DNA of 64,000 bases, taken from Fimenecus sp963590415. Its GTDB lineage: Bacteria; Bacillota; Clostridia; Oscillospirales; Acutalibacteraceae. Of this stretch, positions 52,776-60,806 are shown piece after piece; positions within the stretch are counted from its first letter, which is position 1, and the number at the start of each line of letters is the position of its first letter. The stretch lies in the NCBI GenBank assembly GCA_963590415.1, contig CAVAPB010000002.1, positions 1 to 64,000 of the forward strand. Reading direction: 5' to 3'. The notes under the pieces are model-generated. The model did not search any database and was not told the origin of the DNA. It was given only the letters and a program-made list of their open reading frames with translations. Position numbers and translations under genes: made by a program.

Positions 52776-54131
52776 TTACTCCTCCGTTTTTTCAGTTAAA
52801 TCCTTAACCCATTTATATTTTTTATAATGCCGATATACAGCCGGCAGTTTGACAATTTCATCTAAGCTTATTACGAAATATACGGCAATAATCGATGTTT
52901 TCAAAACAAACGCGGCAATGAATCCGAGCGGTACTGTAACGCACCACATTGTTATTGTATCGCAGATAAAGCCGAATTTCGAATCCCCGCCTGCACAGAA
53001 AATTCCTGCGATTGTCGTTCCGTTTACCGATTTTCCTATCATATAATACGAACAAATAACAAGCATCTGTTTCAAATATCCGCTTGCGGTTTCGCTTAAA
53101 TCCGTAACATAAATAATCAGCGGACTTACAGCAAGTAAAAACAAGCCTGAAGCGACACCGCAAATTATCGACAGCTTGCAAAGCCGTTGACCGTAAGCCT
53201 TGGCTTTTTCCAAGTTTCCTGCTCCAAGCTCATTGCCGACAATAATTCCGCTTCCGCTTCCGAGACCGAGGCAAAAGCAAGCGACAAGATTTTTTACGAT
53301 ATTGGCAACAGAGTTTGCGGCAACCGCGTCCGTACCCAAATGTCCCATAATAACAGAATACATTGTAAAGCCGATACCCCAGACAATTTCATTGCCGAGA
53401 ACCGGAGCGGTATATTTCCAAAAATCGCGCCGTAAAAGCTTACTGCCGTGAATAATATAAGACATTCTCAGCTTTACGCTTTCCTTTTTTACCGTTTCGG
53501 CAATACACCATACGACCTCAATTATGCGTGCAATGACTGTTGCAAGCGCCGCCCCCGCAATTTCAAGCTTGGGAAAGCCGAACAGTCCGAAAATAAATAC
53601 GGCGTTAAGAACAATGTTGACAATTACGCTCACACAGCTTATGGCACTTGATTTTGCGGCTTTGCCTGTATTTTTTAGAGTACAAAGAAAAATCTGTGAT
53701 ATTCCCGTTAAGAAAAACGACAAAGATACGGTTCTTAAATAAATTGCTCCTGCGTCAATCAAAGATGAATCATTTGTAAAAATACTCATCAATACATTCG
53801 GGAATAACAAACACGCTATAAAGAACAAAAAAGAAACCAACGCCGTGATTTTCATTACATATGCAAAGATTTTTTCAACCGACGCATTATCCCTTTTGCC
53901 CCAATACTGCGCGGCAAGCATTGAAAGACCTATAGTCATGGCGGCGAAAAAAAGGTTTTCGACAAAAGTAAGCTGACCTGCGAGCGACACGGCTGACAGT
54001 GCATCCTGACGCAGCATCCCGAGCATAAGCGCATCGGACGCACTTACAAGAGCCAGCATAAATTGCTGAAATGCAATCGGAAGAACAAGTGTGATTAACT
54101 TTTTGGAAAATGACCTATCCTTTCTGCTCAC
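52776..54131 (-). CDS. MATE-family efflux transporter
   Basis: A 451-residue, 12-TM MATE protein that exports cationic compounds or drugs by Na+/H+ antiport. The first helix LVLPIAFQQFMLALVSASDALM and the internal repeat from about residue 235 are typical. I set the start at GTG 54131, nine bases after GGAGG; TTG 54137 is only three bases away from it. Divergent from an AraC regulator, which may control it. Confidence 0.9.
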   Translation of the reverse strand: MSRKDRSFSKKLITLVLPIAFQQFMLALVSASDALMLGMLRQDALSAVSLAGQLTFVENLFFAAMTIGLSMLAAQYWGKRDNASVEKIFAYVMKITALVSFLFFIACLLFPNVLMSIFTNDSSLIDAGAIYLRTVSLSFFLTGISQIFLCTLKNTGKAAKSSAISCVSVIVNIVLNAVFIFGLFGFPKLEIAGAALATVIARIIEVVWCIAETVKKESVKLRMSYIIHGSKLLRRDFWKYTAPVLGNEIVWGIGFTMYSVIMGHLGTDAVAANSVANIVKNLVACFCLGLGSGSGIIVGNELGAGNLEKAKAYGQRLCKLSIICGVASGLFLLAVSPLIIYVTDLSETASGYLKQMLVICSYYMIGKSVNGTTIAGIFCAGGDSKFGFICDTITMWCVTVPLGFIAAFVLKTSIIAVYFVISLDEIVKLPAVYRHYKKYKWVKDLTEKTEE

Positions 54132-54204
54132 TGTCAAATACCTCCGATTGACTTAACCGTCATATTTCATTATAATTATATAGTGAATATCAGCTGAATT
54201 CAAT

Positions 54205-54238
54205 CAATATTCTGCGATATTCAATAACAATCCTGCGA
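54205..54238 (+). promoter_or_regulatory. Possible AraC operator: CTGCGA repeats 21 bp apart
   Basis: Two CTGCGA cores (54212-54217 and 54233-54238) stand exactly 21 bases apart in the divergent MATE/AraC gap; the flanks match at 9 of 13 aligned positions. Direct repeats one to two helix turns apart suit AraC-type binding. The second overlaps the RBS region of the AraC gene, which would allow self-repression. Weak evidence. Confidence 0.3.
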
Positions 54239-54248
54239 GGTAAAGTAT

Positions 54249-55124
54249 ATGCTTTCAGTTGATGTGAATGATGATTACTCCGAAATTGTCCGCTACACCT
54301 ATAAAGAATATCCTATTTATATAAGAAAGGCATTTCTTTCATCCTATGATAATTTTGAAGCACCGCCGCATTGGCACGACGATATAGAATTTATAGCGGT
54401 TTTACGGGGCGAAATGAATTATAACATCAACGGAGAAATTATCACCGTAAGACAAAATGAAGGCGTACTTGTAAATTCAAGACAGCTTCATTACGGTTTT
54501 TCACAAGCCAAGAACGAATGTGAATTTATCTGCATTCTGATACATCCGATGATGCTTTGCATATCGCAGGCGTTTGAAGAAAAATTTGTTGTTCCTCTTT
54601 TGAAAAATCAGAATACACCTTATATTAAGTTATCCGATAACGCTGAGTGGAAAAAGGAAATATACCGTTGCATATTATGTATGTATGAACAAAGAAGCTT
54701 CATATCCGCCCCTCTGGCAATCTCATCGCTGTTTTTGAGAATATGGTCGCTGATTTTTGAGAATACGAACATTTCCGTCTCCCGTCAATTTCAAAACAAC
54801 GACTTTACGGTTTTGAAAAATATGATCGGCTTCATTCAAAAATTTTATAGGAATAAAATCACGCTTGAAGACATCGCCAAAGCGGGAGCTATCGGACAGA
54901 GCAAATGCTGTAAGCTGTTTGAAAAGCACATAGGTACAACTCCAAATGCTTATTTAATTCAATACAGACTCCACCAAAGCACTTGGTTTCTGAAAGACAC
55001 CGATATGCCGATAACACAAATTGCAGACGCTGTCGGCTTTTCCGGAAGCAGTTATTATGCGGAAGCATTCAGAAAGCACTACGGGAAAAGCCCTACCGAA
55101 TACAGAAAAATCTACTCGGAATAA
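54249..55124 (+). CDS. AraC-family transcriptional regulator
   Basis: A 291-residue regulator. The N-terminal cupin (about 20-110; PPHWHDDIEFIAVLRGEMNY) binds an effector, and the C-terminal 100 residues hold two HTH motifs (LEDIAKAGAIGQSKCCKLFE and ITQIADAVGFSGSSYYAEAF) with the usual FRKHYGKSPTEYRK end. Divergent to the MATE-acetyltransferase pair, the probable target. RBS GCGAGG lies eight bases before the ATG. Confidence 0.92.
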   Translation: MLSVDVNDDYSEIVRYTYKEYPIYIRKAFLSSYDNFEAPPHWHDDIEFIAVLRGEMNYNINGEIITVRQNEGVLVNSRQLHYGFSQAKNECEFICILIHPMMLCISQAFEEKFVVPLLKNQNTPYIKLSDNAEWKKEIYRCILCMYEQRSFISAPLAISSLFLRIWSLIFENTNISVSRQFQNNDFTVLKNMIGFIQKFYRNKITLEDIAKAGAIGQSKCCKLFEKHIGTTPNAYLIQYRLHQSTWFLKDTDMPITQIADAVGFSGSSYYAEAFRKHYGKSPTEYRKIYSE

Positions 55125-55133
55125 ACATTCATA

Positions 55134-55178
55134 AAAAAACGCTCCTGCCGAAGTATAGCTTCAACAGGAGCAGTTTTT
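55134..55178. terminator. Bidirectional terminator
   Basis: Nested stem: GCTCCTG pairs with CAGGAGC and an inner GAAG with CTTC; A-run on the left and T-run on the right. Lies between the converging AraC and M28 peptidase genes. Confidence 0.75.
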
Positions 55179-55198
55179 ATACCATATTGTTTGTTTAA

Positions 55199-56437
55199 TT
55201 ACTGCTTAGCACCGTTATCAAACATTTCAAGAGCCTTTACGGAAGCTGCAAAGCAGTTTGCAAGTCCCTGAGGATTCATGTTGTCGTATGTATCTCTTCT
55301 TGTGTGATAATAGTTTTCGAGCTTATGGTTAAGACCGGTTACGCCGGTTGCACGGAAGCCTGCCTGTGCAAACGCCGCTGAATCTGTCGCTCCGCCAAGC
55401 GGAGGAACCCAACCCTTTTTGCAAGGAACGCCGATAGCCGCGGCAGCCTCCATATAAAGGTCGGAAACATCCTTGTCAACTTTAACCGTACCGTTGAGGT
55501 CACGGTAATTCGTCATAAGATATTTCGGGTCAAAAATCGTATCGTATGAAATAATGAATGTGGGAACATCGTTAAAATCATTCTTATGAGCCTCGCACCA
55601 AGCTTTTGAGCCTCTGAGTCCTGCTTCCTCCGAGCCTGTAATAACAACGCCGAGTTCGGTATTTTCAAGCTCAATACCCTCATCCTTAAGAGCCTTGAGA
55701 ATTGCAATACCCATATAGCAGCCTGTAAGGTTATCGTTAGCGCCGTCAACGATTCTGTGTCTGTTCCACATCCAATAAAGACCTACAAGGAAAGGAACGA
55801 AAAGAAGTCCCCAAAGAGCAACCTTCGTAAACCCGTCGGCAAAATCAATAACGCCGAACGCTCTTCCGTTCACGCAAGCAATTATTGAAAGCACAAGATA
55901 GAAAACAGCACCGATACCGCAGATTACGGCATGGCTCTCAAAAGCAACTCCTCCGAGCGCATAGTTGACGGGCCATTCCCAGCATGCATCCGAGTGACCG
56001 TTGAACATAATGCGGCGTTTAACCTCACCCGTGGGCTTTTTGATGGCCGTTACATTATGACCTGTTTTTTCGGGGAAAAATCTGTCAACGAACTTCTTAT
56101 AGAGACCGAACTGCATAAATGCAATGAAAAGACCTGCAACAATAAGAATTGCCGAAATTACAGGCGCAACAAAAAAGAGAGCGATTGCAATGAGCACAAA
56201 AGTGATTGTAAAGAATATCCAGCCGAAAAACGAGCCGGGATTTTCCTTAAACGACTCAACCTCGGCACTGTCGCATCCGCAATCCTTTTTAAGGACTTCA
56301 GCCATATACTCACTAGCCTGAAGTTCACCCTTTGTGCCGGGGCTTCTTGTTTCAAAGTCCTTACAGATATGAGTGATTTCATCAATCATATACTGTGCGG
56401 CTTCGTCTTTTTTGTCAATAATTTTTGTTAAATCCAT
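55199..56437 (-). CDS. M28 metallopeptidase with embedded membrane segments
   Basis: A 412-residue zinc aminopeptidase-like protein. Ligand positions are seen in NGHSDACWEWP (His, about 146), DGANDNLTGC (Asp, about 233), TGSEEAGLRG (catalytic Glu pair, about 271), ISYDTIFDPK and HKLENYYHTRRDT (His near 380). Unusually, two hydrophobic pairs interrupt the peptidase fold, at about 72-112 and 170-222. The fold would sit on the cytoplasmic or outer face of the membrane; no signal peptide. Substrate unknown. ATG follows AGGAGG. Confidence 0.85.
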   Translation of the reverse strand: MDLTKIIDKKDEAAQYMIDEITHICKDFETRSPGTKGELQASEYMAEVLKKDCGCDSAEVESFKENPGSFFGWIFFTITFVLIAIALFFVAPVISAILIVAGLFIAFMQFGLYKKFVDRFFPEKTGHNVTAIKKPTGEVKRRIMFNGHSDACWEWPVNYALGGVAFESHAVICGIGAVFYLVLSIIACVNGRAFGVIDFADGFTKVALWGLLFVPFLVGLYWMWNRHRIVDGANDNLTGCYMGIAILKALKDEGIELENTELGVVITGSEEAGLRGSKAWCEAHKNDFNDVPTFIISYDTIFDPKYLMTNYRDLNGTVKVDKDVSDLYMEAAAAIGVPCKKGWVPPLGGATDSAAFAQAGFRATGVTGLNHKLENYYHTRRDTYDNMNPQGLANCFAASVKALEMFDNGAKQ

Positions 56438-56582
56438 AACCCAAACCTCCTGTTAATTAACATAAATATAATATTAGCATAAAAGCAGTTAAATTTCAAC
56501 AAAAAATTCTTTTTGACTTGCAAAAAAAATGTTTTTTTAATATACTTATATTTATACAGAACAAAGGAAGTATATTCTATCG

Positions 56583-57263
56583 ATGAACATAACCCCCGAA
56601 GCGCTTGATTTTCTTTTTGAAAACAGGCTGAAAGACAGTAAAGAGTGGTACAAAGAGCATAAGGATATCCATAAAAAGCTTGTTGTCGAACCTTTTCGTG
56701 AGTTTATATTAAAGGTTGAACCGTACATAAACGAAATCGACCCCACAATCGTATGCAATCCGAAAAGAATATCCCGAATATACCGCGACACACGGTTTTC
56801 AAAGGATAAAACAGTATTCAGGGATAACCAGTGGTATTGCTTTATGCATGGTAAGGAGCTTTATGAGGGCTTACCCTCCTTTTTCTTTGATTTTTCACCT
56901 CGCGGATTTATATACGGCTGCGGATACTATAAGGCAGGCAAAGGAAGTATTGAAGCCCTGCGCTCACTTGTGCTCAAGAAGGATAAGACTTACCTTGAAG
57001 CGAGAAAGACGGTCGAATCGGACCCCAAATACATTCTCGAATGTAATCCTTATAAAAAAGAGCATTTCCCGAGCGCCGACGAAACGGATCGCCCGTGGCT
57101 CAATATAAGAGATTTCTGCGTTATTGTCGAAAGCGCTGATTTCAACTTACTGTTCAGCGAAAACCTCGGCGACGAAATCGGGAAAGAGTTTGTTAAGCTC
57201 AAGCCGGTATATGATTTTTTGATGAAATCCGAAAGCATAAACACCGCAAGACTGAAAAAATAA
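56583..57263 (+). CDS. DUF2461 family protein
   Basis: A 226-residue protein of DUF2461 (TIGR02453 type). Opens with FLFENRLKDSKEWYKEHKDIH-like text and has RISRIYRDTRFSKDKT, FDFSPRGFIYGCGYY and KDKTYLEARKT, all family blocks. Function is not known; no TM or signal. It precedes the CDF transporter by nine bases and may share its transcript. Confidence 0.88.
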   Translation: MNITPEALDFLFENRLKDSKEWYKEHKDIHKKLVVEPFREFILKVEPYINEIDPTIVCNPKRISRIYRDTRFSKDKTVFRDNQWYCFMHGKELYEGLPSFFFDFSPRGFIYGCGYYKAGKGSIEALRSLVLKKDKTYLEARKTVESDPKYILECNPYKKEHFPSADETDRPWLNIRDFCVIVESADFNLLFSENLGDEIGKEFVKLKPVYDFLMKSESINTARLKK

Positions 57264-57272
57264 AGGTAAGAA

Positions 57273-58133
57273 GTGATAAGCATAAAAAGCAACAAATTAA
57301 AAAAGACGGTCAGCATTTTTGCTGCAATAACAGACTTACTGCTGTTTATTATTAAAATATATATTGCTATCTCATCTAACAGCATCAGTATTTATGTCGA
57401 CTCGTTAAACTCGCTTGCAGACACTTTCGTTTGCCTGTTTGCGTTTATCGGATTTATCGTCAGTGCTGTCGAACCGAATGAGAAATATCCTTTCGGATAC
57501 GGCAAGACAGAAGAACTTATCAATTTGCTTTTGTCAACGGTAATACTTATGACAGGCTTTGTATTCGTTTATACATCGCTTCAGAGACTTATGTATCCCG
57601 TCCCCGTATGGTACTCGACAAAATATGCCGCTGTCATAGGCGGTACGGCGCTTGTCAAGCTGATAATGGGCATTGTTTTCAACCGTATTGACAAAAAGCA
57701 TAAATCCGATATTATAAAAAATTTAAGCGTCGACAGTTTCCTTGACTTCTTTATGTCGTTCTGCATTGTAATTTCGTTTACTCTGACATCGAAATTCGGC
57801 TATGCGATAGATTCAGTCATGGGGCTTGTCGCTTCGTTTGTTATAATTATCAGCGGTATAAAATCTTTTTTGGCATCGTGTAAGGTCATAATCGGCAAGC
57901 GAGATGACAGAGCCTGTGAAAAAGCGGAAACCGTTATTAAGAAAATTGACGGCGTTGCGAAAATAAACGACATTCAATGCCACACATACGGCGACCGGAA
58001 AATCATAACTGCGGAAATAACAGTTTCGTGCAGTACCGCAAAAGAGAGTGCGGAGCTGACACAGCTGTTAAAAAATATTATAAAAAACAAATTAGGTTAC
58101 GATTTACAAGTAACCGTCGGAGGAGTTCTATGA
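57273..58133 (+). CDS. Cation diffusion facilitator metal exporter
   Basis: A 286-residue CDF transporter exporting divalent metals (Zn, Mn, Fe or Co) by proton antiport. About six TM helices include the metal-site sequence SIYVDSLNSLADT (about 33-45) and EKYPFGYGKTEEL near 70; the C-terminal 80 residues form the soluble sensor domain. GTG start at 57273 after AAAGGTAAG. Its stop overlaps the phosphoesterase ATG as ATGA. Confidence 0.88.
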   Translation: MISIKSNKLKKTVSIFAAITDLLLFIIKIYIAISSNSISIYVDSLNSLADTFVCLFAFIGFIVSAVEPNEKYPFGYGKTEELINLLLSTVILMTGFVFVYTSLQRLMYPVPVWYSTKYAAVIGGTALVKLIMGIVFNRIDKKHKSDIIKNLSVDSFLDFFMSFCIVISFTLTSKFGYAIDSVMGLVASFVIIISGIKSFLASCKVIIGKRDDRACEKAETVIKKIDGVAKINDIQCHTYGDRKIITAEITVSCSTAKESAELTQLLKNIIKNKLGYDLQVTVGGVL

Positions 58134-59422
58134 GTGAAAAAGTAAAAACTAAGGGAAAGCACAAGAAAAGATTTTTGAAGTTCTTGTGTATCTTTTTGTG
58201 CGTTATAGTCGTTTACGCTGCTGTTACGACCGTAATCACGCTTATCGGATTAAAAGCCAACAAAAACAAAATTAAGACATTTTCAAAGGTTGAATATGAA
58301 AACCAGCTTGTTCCCGAAAACTACGATAACGGTTGCTGGAATATACGGACGGATAACGACGTAAAGGTTGTTCAGCTTACCGATGTACATATCGGCGGCG
58401 GCTATCTTTCGATAAATAAGGACTCAAAAGCAATCAATGCGGTTGCGGCTATGCTTACCGCCGAAAAGCCAGACCTTGTTATCGTAACCGGAGACATTTC
58501 CTACCCCGTTCCGTTCCAGGCAGGAACCTTCAACAACAAATCCGCCGCAGTTCTCTTTGCAGAGCTTATGGAGTCTCTCGGGGTTTATTGGACGGTTTGC
58601 TACGGAAACCACGACACGGAGTCTTACAGCTATTATTCGAGAGAGCAGCTTACCGAAATTTATTCAAGCGGCGATTATCCTCACTGCCTTTTACAGGCAG
58701 GTCCGGAGGATGTTGACGGCTGCGGCAATCAGGTTATAAACATTGTAAATTCCGACAATGTAATTACCCGTTCGTTTATTCTGTTTGATTCACATTCATA
58801 TATTGACGGAGACATTTTCGGAATCGCGTGGAAGTATGATAATATCCACGACAACCAGATTGAATGGTACAAAAACACCGTTAAATCTCTTACCGAGCAG
58901 AACGCACAGGCTGTTTCAAAGCTTTCCGCCGAGAGAGCGGCTCTGTACGACACCTCATCTCCGGTCAAGACCTCTGCATTTATGCACATTCCGCTCAACG
59001 AATACAGAACAGCATGGAACGAATATGTCGACAACGGATACAAAGACGATGAAAATATTACCTATAATTACGGTACTGCCGGAGAGAGCGGTAAGGTAGT
59101 TTACTGCGGTATCAATGACGATATGCTTTTTGAAACCATGTTAGAGCTCGGCTCTACCGATTCTGTCTTTTGCGGTCACGACCATCTGAACAACTTCTCG
59201 ATTAACTACAAGTCAATAAATCTCAACTACGGTATGAGCATCGACTACCTTGCTTACAGCGGTATTTCAAGAATAGGTTCACAGCGCGGTTGCGGTATTT
59301 TGAGCATTGACACTCAAGGAAACCTTACATCGAGGAACGAAAACTATTATCAGGATAAATACCTCTCCAAATATGCAAAAGAAGAGGTTACAATGCAGGT
59401 ACTCAACGAAGATATGCAGTGA
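58130..59422 (+). CDS. Membrane-anchored calcineurin-like phosphoesterase
   Basis: A 430-residue protein with a basic N-terminus, one TM helix (about 18-42) and a metallophosphatase domain outside the membrane. Metal-site motifs are LTDVHIGGG, VTGDISY, YGNHDTES and FCGHDHLNNF. Such domains hydrolyse phosphoesters with a two-metal centre; the substrate is not predictable. GGAGG lies before the ATG at 58130; a longer upstream reading overlaps the CDF gene. Translational coupling to CDF. Confidence 0.87.
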   Translation: MSEKVKTKGKHKKRFLKFLCIFLCVIVVYAAVTTVITLIGLKANKNKIKTFSKVEYENQLVPENYDNGCWNIRTDNDVKVVQLTDVHIGGGYLSINKDSKAINAVAAMLTAEKPDLVIVTGDISYPVPFQAGTFNNKSAAVLFAELMESLGVYWTVCYGNHDTESYSYYSREQLTEIYSSGDYPHCLLQAGPEDVDGCGNQVINIVNSDNVITRSFILFDSHSYIDGDIFGIAWKYDNIHDNQIEWYKNTVKSLTEQNAQAVSKLSAERAALYDTSSPVKTSAFMHIPLNEYRTAWNEYVDNGYKDDENITYNYGTAGESGKVVYCGINDDMLFETMLELGSTDSVFCGHDHLNNFSINYKSINLNYGMSIDYLAYSGISRIGSQRGCGILSIDTQGNLTSRNENYYQDKYLSKYAKEEVTMQVLNEDMQ

Positions 59423-59445
59423 TAATTCCCTGCTTCCGCTCAATA

Positions 59446-59477
59446 AGCGCAGCCGACTCTGTAAAATCGGCTGCGCT
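59446..59477 (+). terminator. Hairpin after the phosphoesterase gene
   Basis: Perfect 11-bp arms AGCGCAGCCGA/TCGGCTGCGCT around a 10-base loop; the following T-run is weak (GCATTTC). Confidence 0.6.
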
Positions 59478-59582
59478 GCATTTCAAAATTACGGAAAGAA
59501 ACTTAAAACAACGGCAGACGCATAATTGTCAGTCGGTAAAATTCGGAAAACCTAACAAAAATATTTTTTTGCTTTTTTTCGA

Positions 59583-59611
59583 TTGACATTTTTATGAATT
59601 TATTGTAAATT
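59583..59611 (+). promoter_or_regulatory. Promoter of the Ser-linker protein gene
   Basis: TTGACA (59583-59588), a 17-base spacer and TAAATT (59606-59611). Confidence 0.5.
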
Positions 59612-59663
59612 ATAAGAGTATTATTTTGCAAAATTGTCTTAAGCATTGAAAGGGGAAAAAACA

Positions 59664-60671
59664 ATGGCAAAAAAAGAAAAGATTCCGTCAACACCGGAGT
59701 CCCGTGCAAAGAAACTCGCAGATAAACAGGAAGTGCGTAAAGCTTTCAGAAAGACATTCGTTCCCGCATTGGCAATCTGTCTTTCTCTTTTACTTATATA
59801 CTCTGTTTGTTACATATCCTTCTTTGATCCCGATAAGGAATTGGCAGATACGGCTGTAACAACCGTTAATTCGAACAACTCGGGCAGCAGTTCATCGAGT
59901 TCGTCAAGCAGTTCAAGCAGCTCAAGCTCGTCAAGCGGTTCAAGCTCATCAAGCGACTCCTCAAGCAGTTCTTCATCCTCAAGTGATAGCGCAGCTGCTT
60001 CAAACGGAAGCGTTACAGAGCTTTCTGCTTCAAGCTCAACAGCTGATATAGTTTCTTATTTCAATACGGCAATCAACAAGGTTAAACCCAATGCTAAACA
60101 GATTACTCTTAACAAAGAAGTAAACAGCAAGGAGGGTTCAATTGAAGGTAACCTTCCCTCCTCTCTTACGAGCATGGCGGACAAACTTGTTGAAGACAAT
60201 ATGGGCGAAAAAGATCTTTCATCTCTTGATCCCGGTGCAGTAAATGCTACGACAGTTGACCAAAAGAATGCTATGTTCCCTGTTGAGAGCGAAAGCTGGT
60301 CAAGCCAGCTTACGGCAGATGATGTCGATAATGCTTCTGTTACCGACAACGGAAGCACTTATGAAATTACAATAAATGTTAAGGCTGATGACCCGAGCGA
60401 ATCAACAGCTCACGGTCAGGGACATAACGGCAAGGTGTTCTCGGTAATTATGCCCTCCATCGTTACGGACAATGCCGGTCCTGCCGCAAGCATTATTAAG
60501 GAAGTTAAGACCGGACATAAGGACGGCAAGGTTGTTGTTACAGTTGACAAGGCAACAGGAAATGTTACACACGCAAATTACTACTTTGTATGGACTCTTT
60601 CCGTTAAAGCTTTAGGCGCAAGCGTTTCAATTCCCTTTGGACTTCAGAAAGACTTTACCATCACTTGGTAA
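59664..60671 (+). CDS. Membrane-anchored protein with serine-rich linker
   Basis: A 335-residue protein of unknown function. A basic cytoplasmic N-terminus (1-31) leads to one TM helix (32-52), then an almost pure serine tract (about 71-108, with a few Gly and Asp) encoded by mixed TCA/AGC/AGT codons, then a folded domain (about 115-335) with ITLNKEVNSKEGSIEGNLPS and a beta-rich end. No sortase motif. It looks like a surface domain held off the membrane by a flexible linker. ATG follows AAAGGGG. Confidence 0.75.
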   Translation: MAKKEKIPSTPESRAKKLADKQEVRKAFRKTFVPALAICLSLLLIYSVCYISFFDPDKELADTAVTTVNSNNSGSSSSSSSSSSSSSSSSSGSSSSSDSSSSSSSSSDSAAASNGSVTELSASSSTADIVSYFNTAINKVKPNAKQITLNKEVNSKEGSIEGNLPSSLTSMADKLVEDNMGEKDLSSLDPGAVNATTVDQKNAMFPVESESWSSQLTADDVDNASVTDNGSTYEITINVKADDPSESTAHGQGHNGKVFSVIMPSIVTDNAGPAASIIKEVKTGHKDGKVVVTVDKATGNVTHANYYFVWTLSVKALGASVSIPFGLQKDFTITW

Positions 60672-60685
60672 CGGAAAAGAATCAC

Positions 60686-60718
60686 AAATGCTCTCTGAGA
60701 AATCGGAGGGCATTTTTT
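60686..60718 (+). terminator. Terminator of the Ser-linker gene
   Basis: Imperfect AAATGCTCTCTGA/TCGGAGGGCATTT stem followed by T residues. Confidence 0.7.
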
Positions 60719-60739
60719 AGTATTTGTTTTGTGAATTCA

Positions 60740-60767
60740 TTGACAATATCGCTATATATGGTATAAT
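60740..60767 (+). promoter_or_regulatory. Consensus sigma-A promoter of the SDR-zinc ribbon gene
   Basis: Perfect TTGACA (60740-60745) and perfect TATAAT (60762-60767) with a 16-base spacer; the strongest promoter seen in the window. Confidence 0.75.
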
Positions 60768-60806
60768 TAGAGTACTATATTATATTTTTATATGAGGTGG
60801 AAGATT

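Noticed and set aside
59880..59995. Serine-codon tract as a tandem DNA repeat or CRISPR-like array
   Set aside because: No regular repeat unit or spacers; codons vary (TCA, AGC, AGT, TCG), so it is a coding low-complexity stretch.
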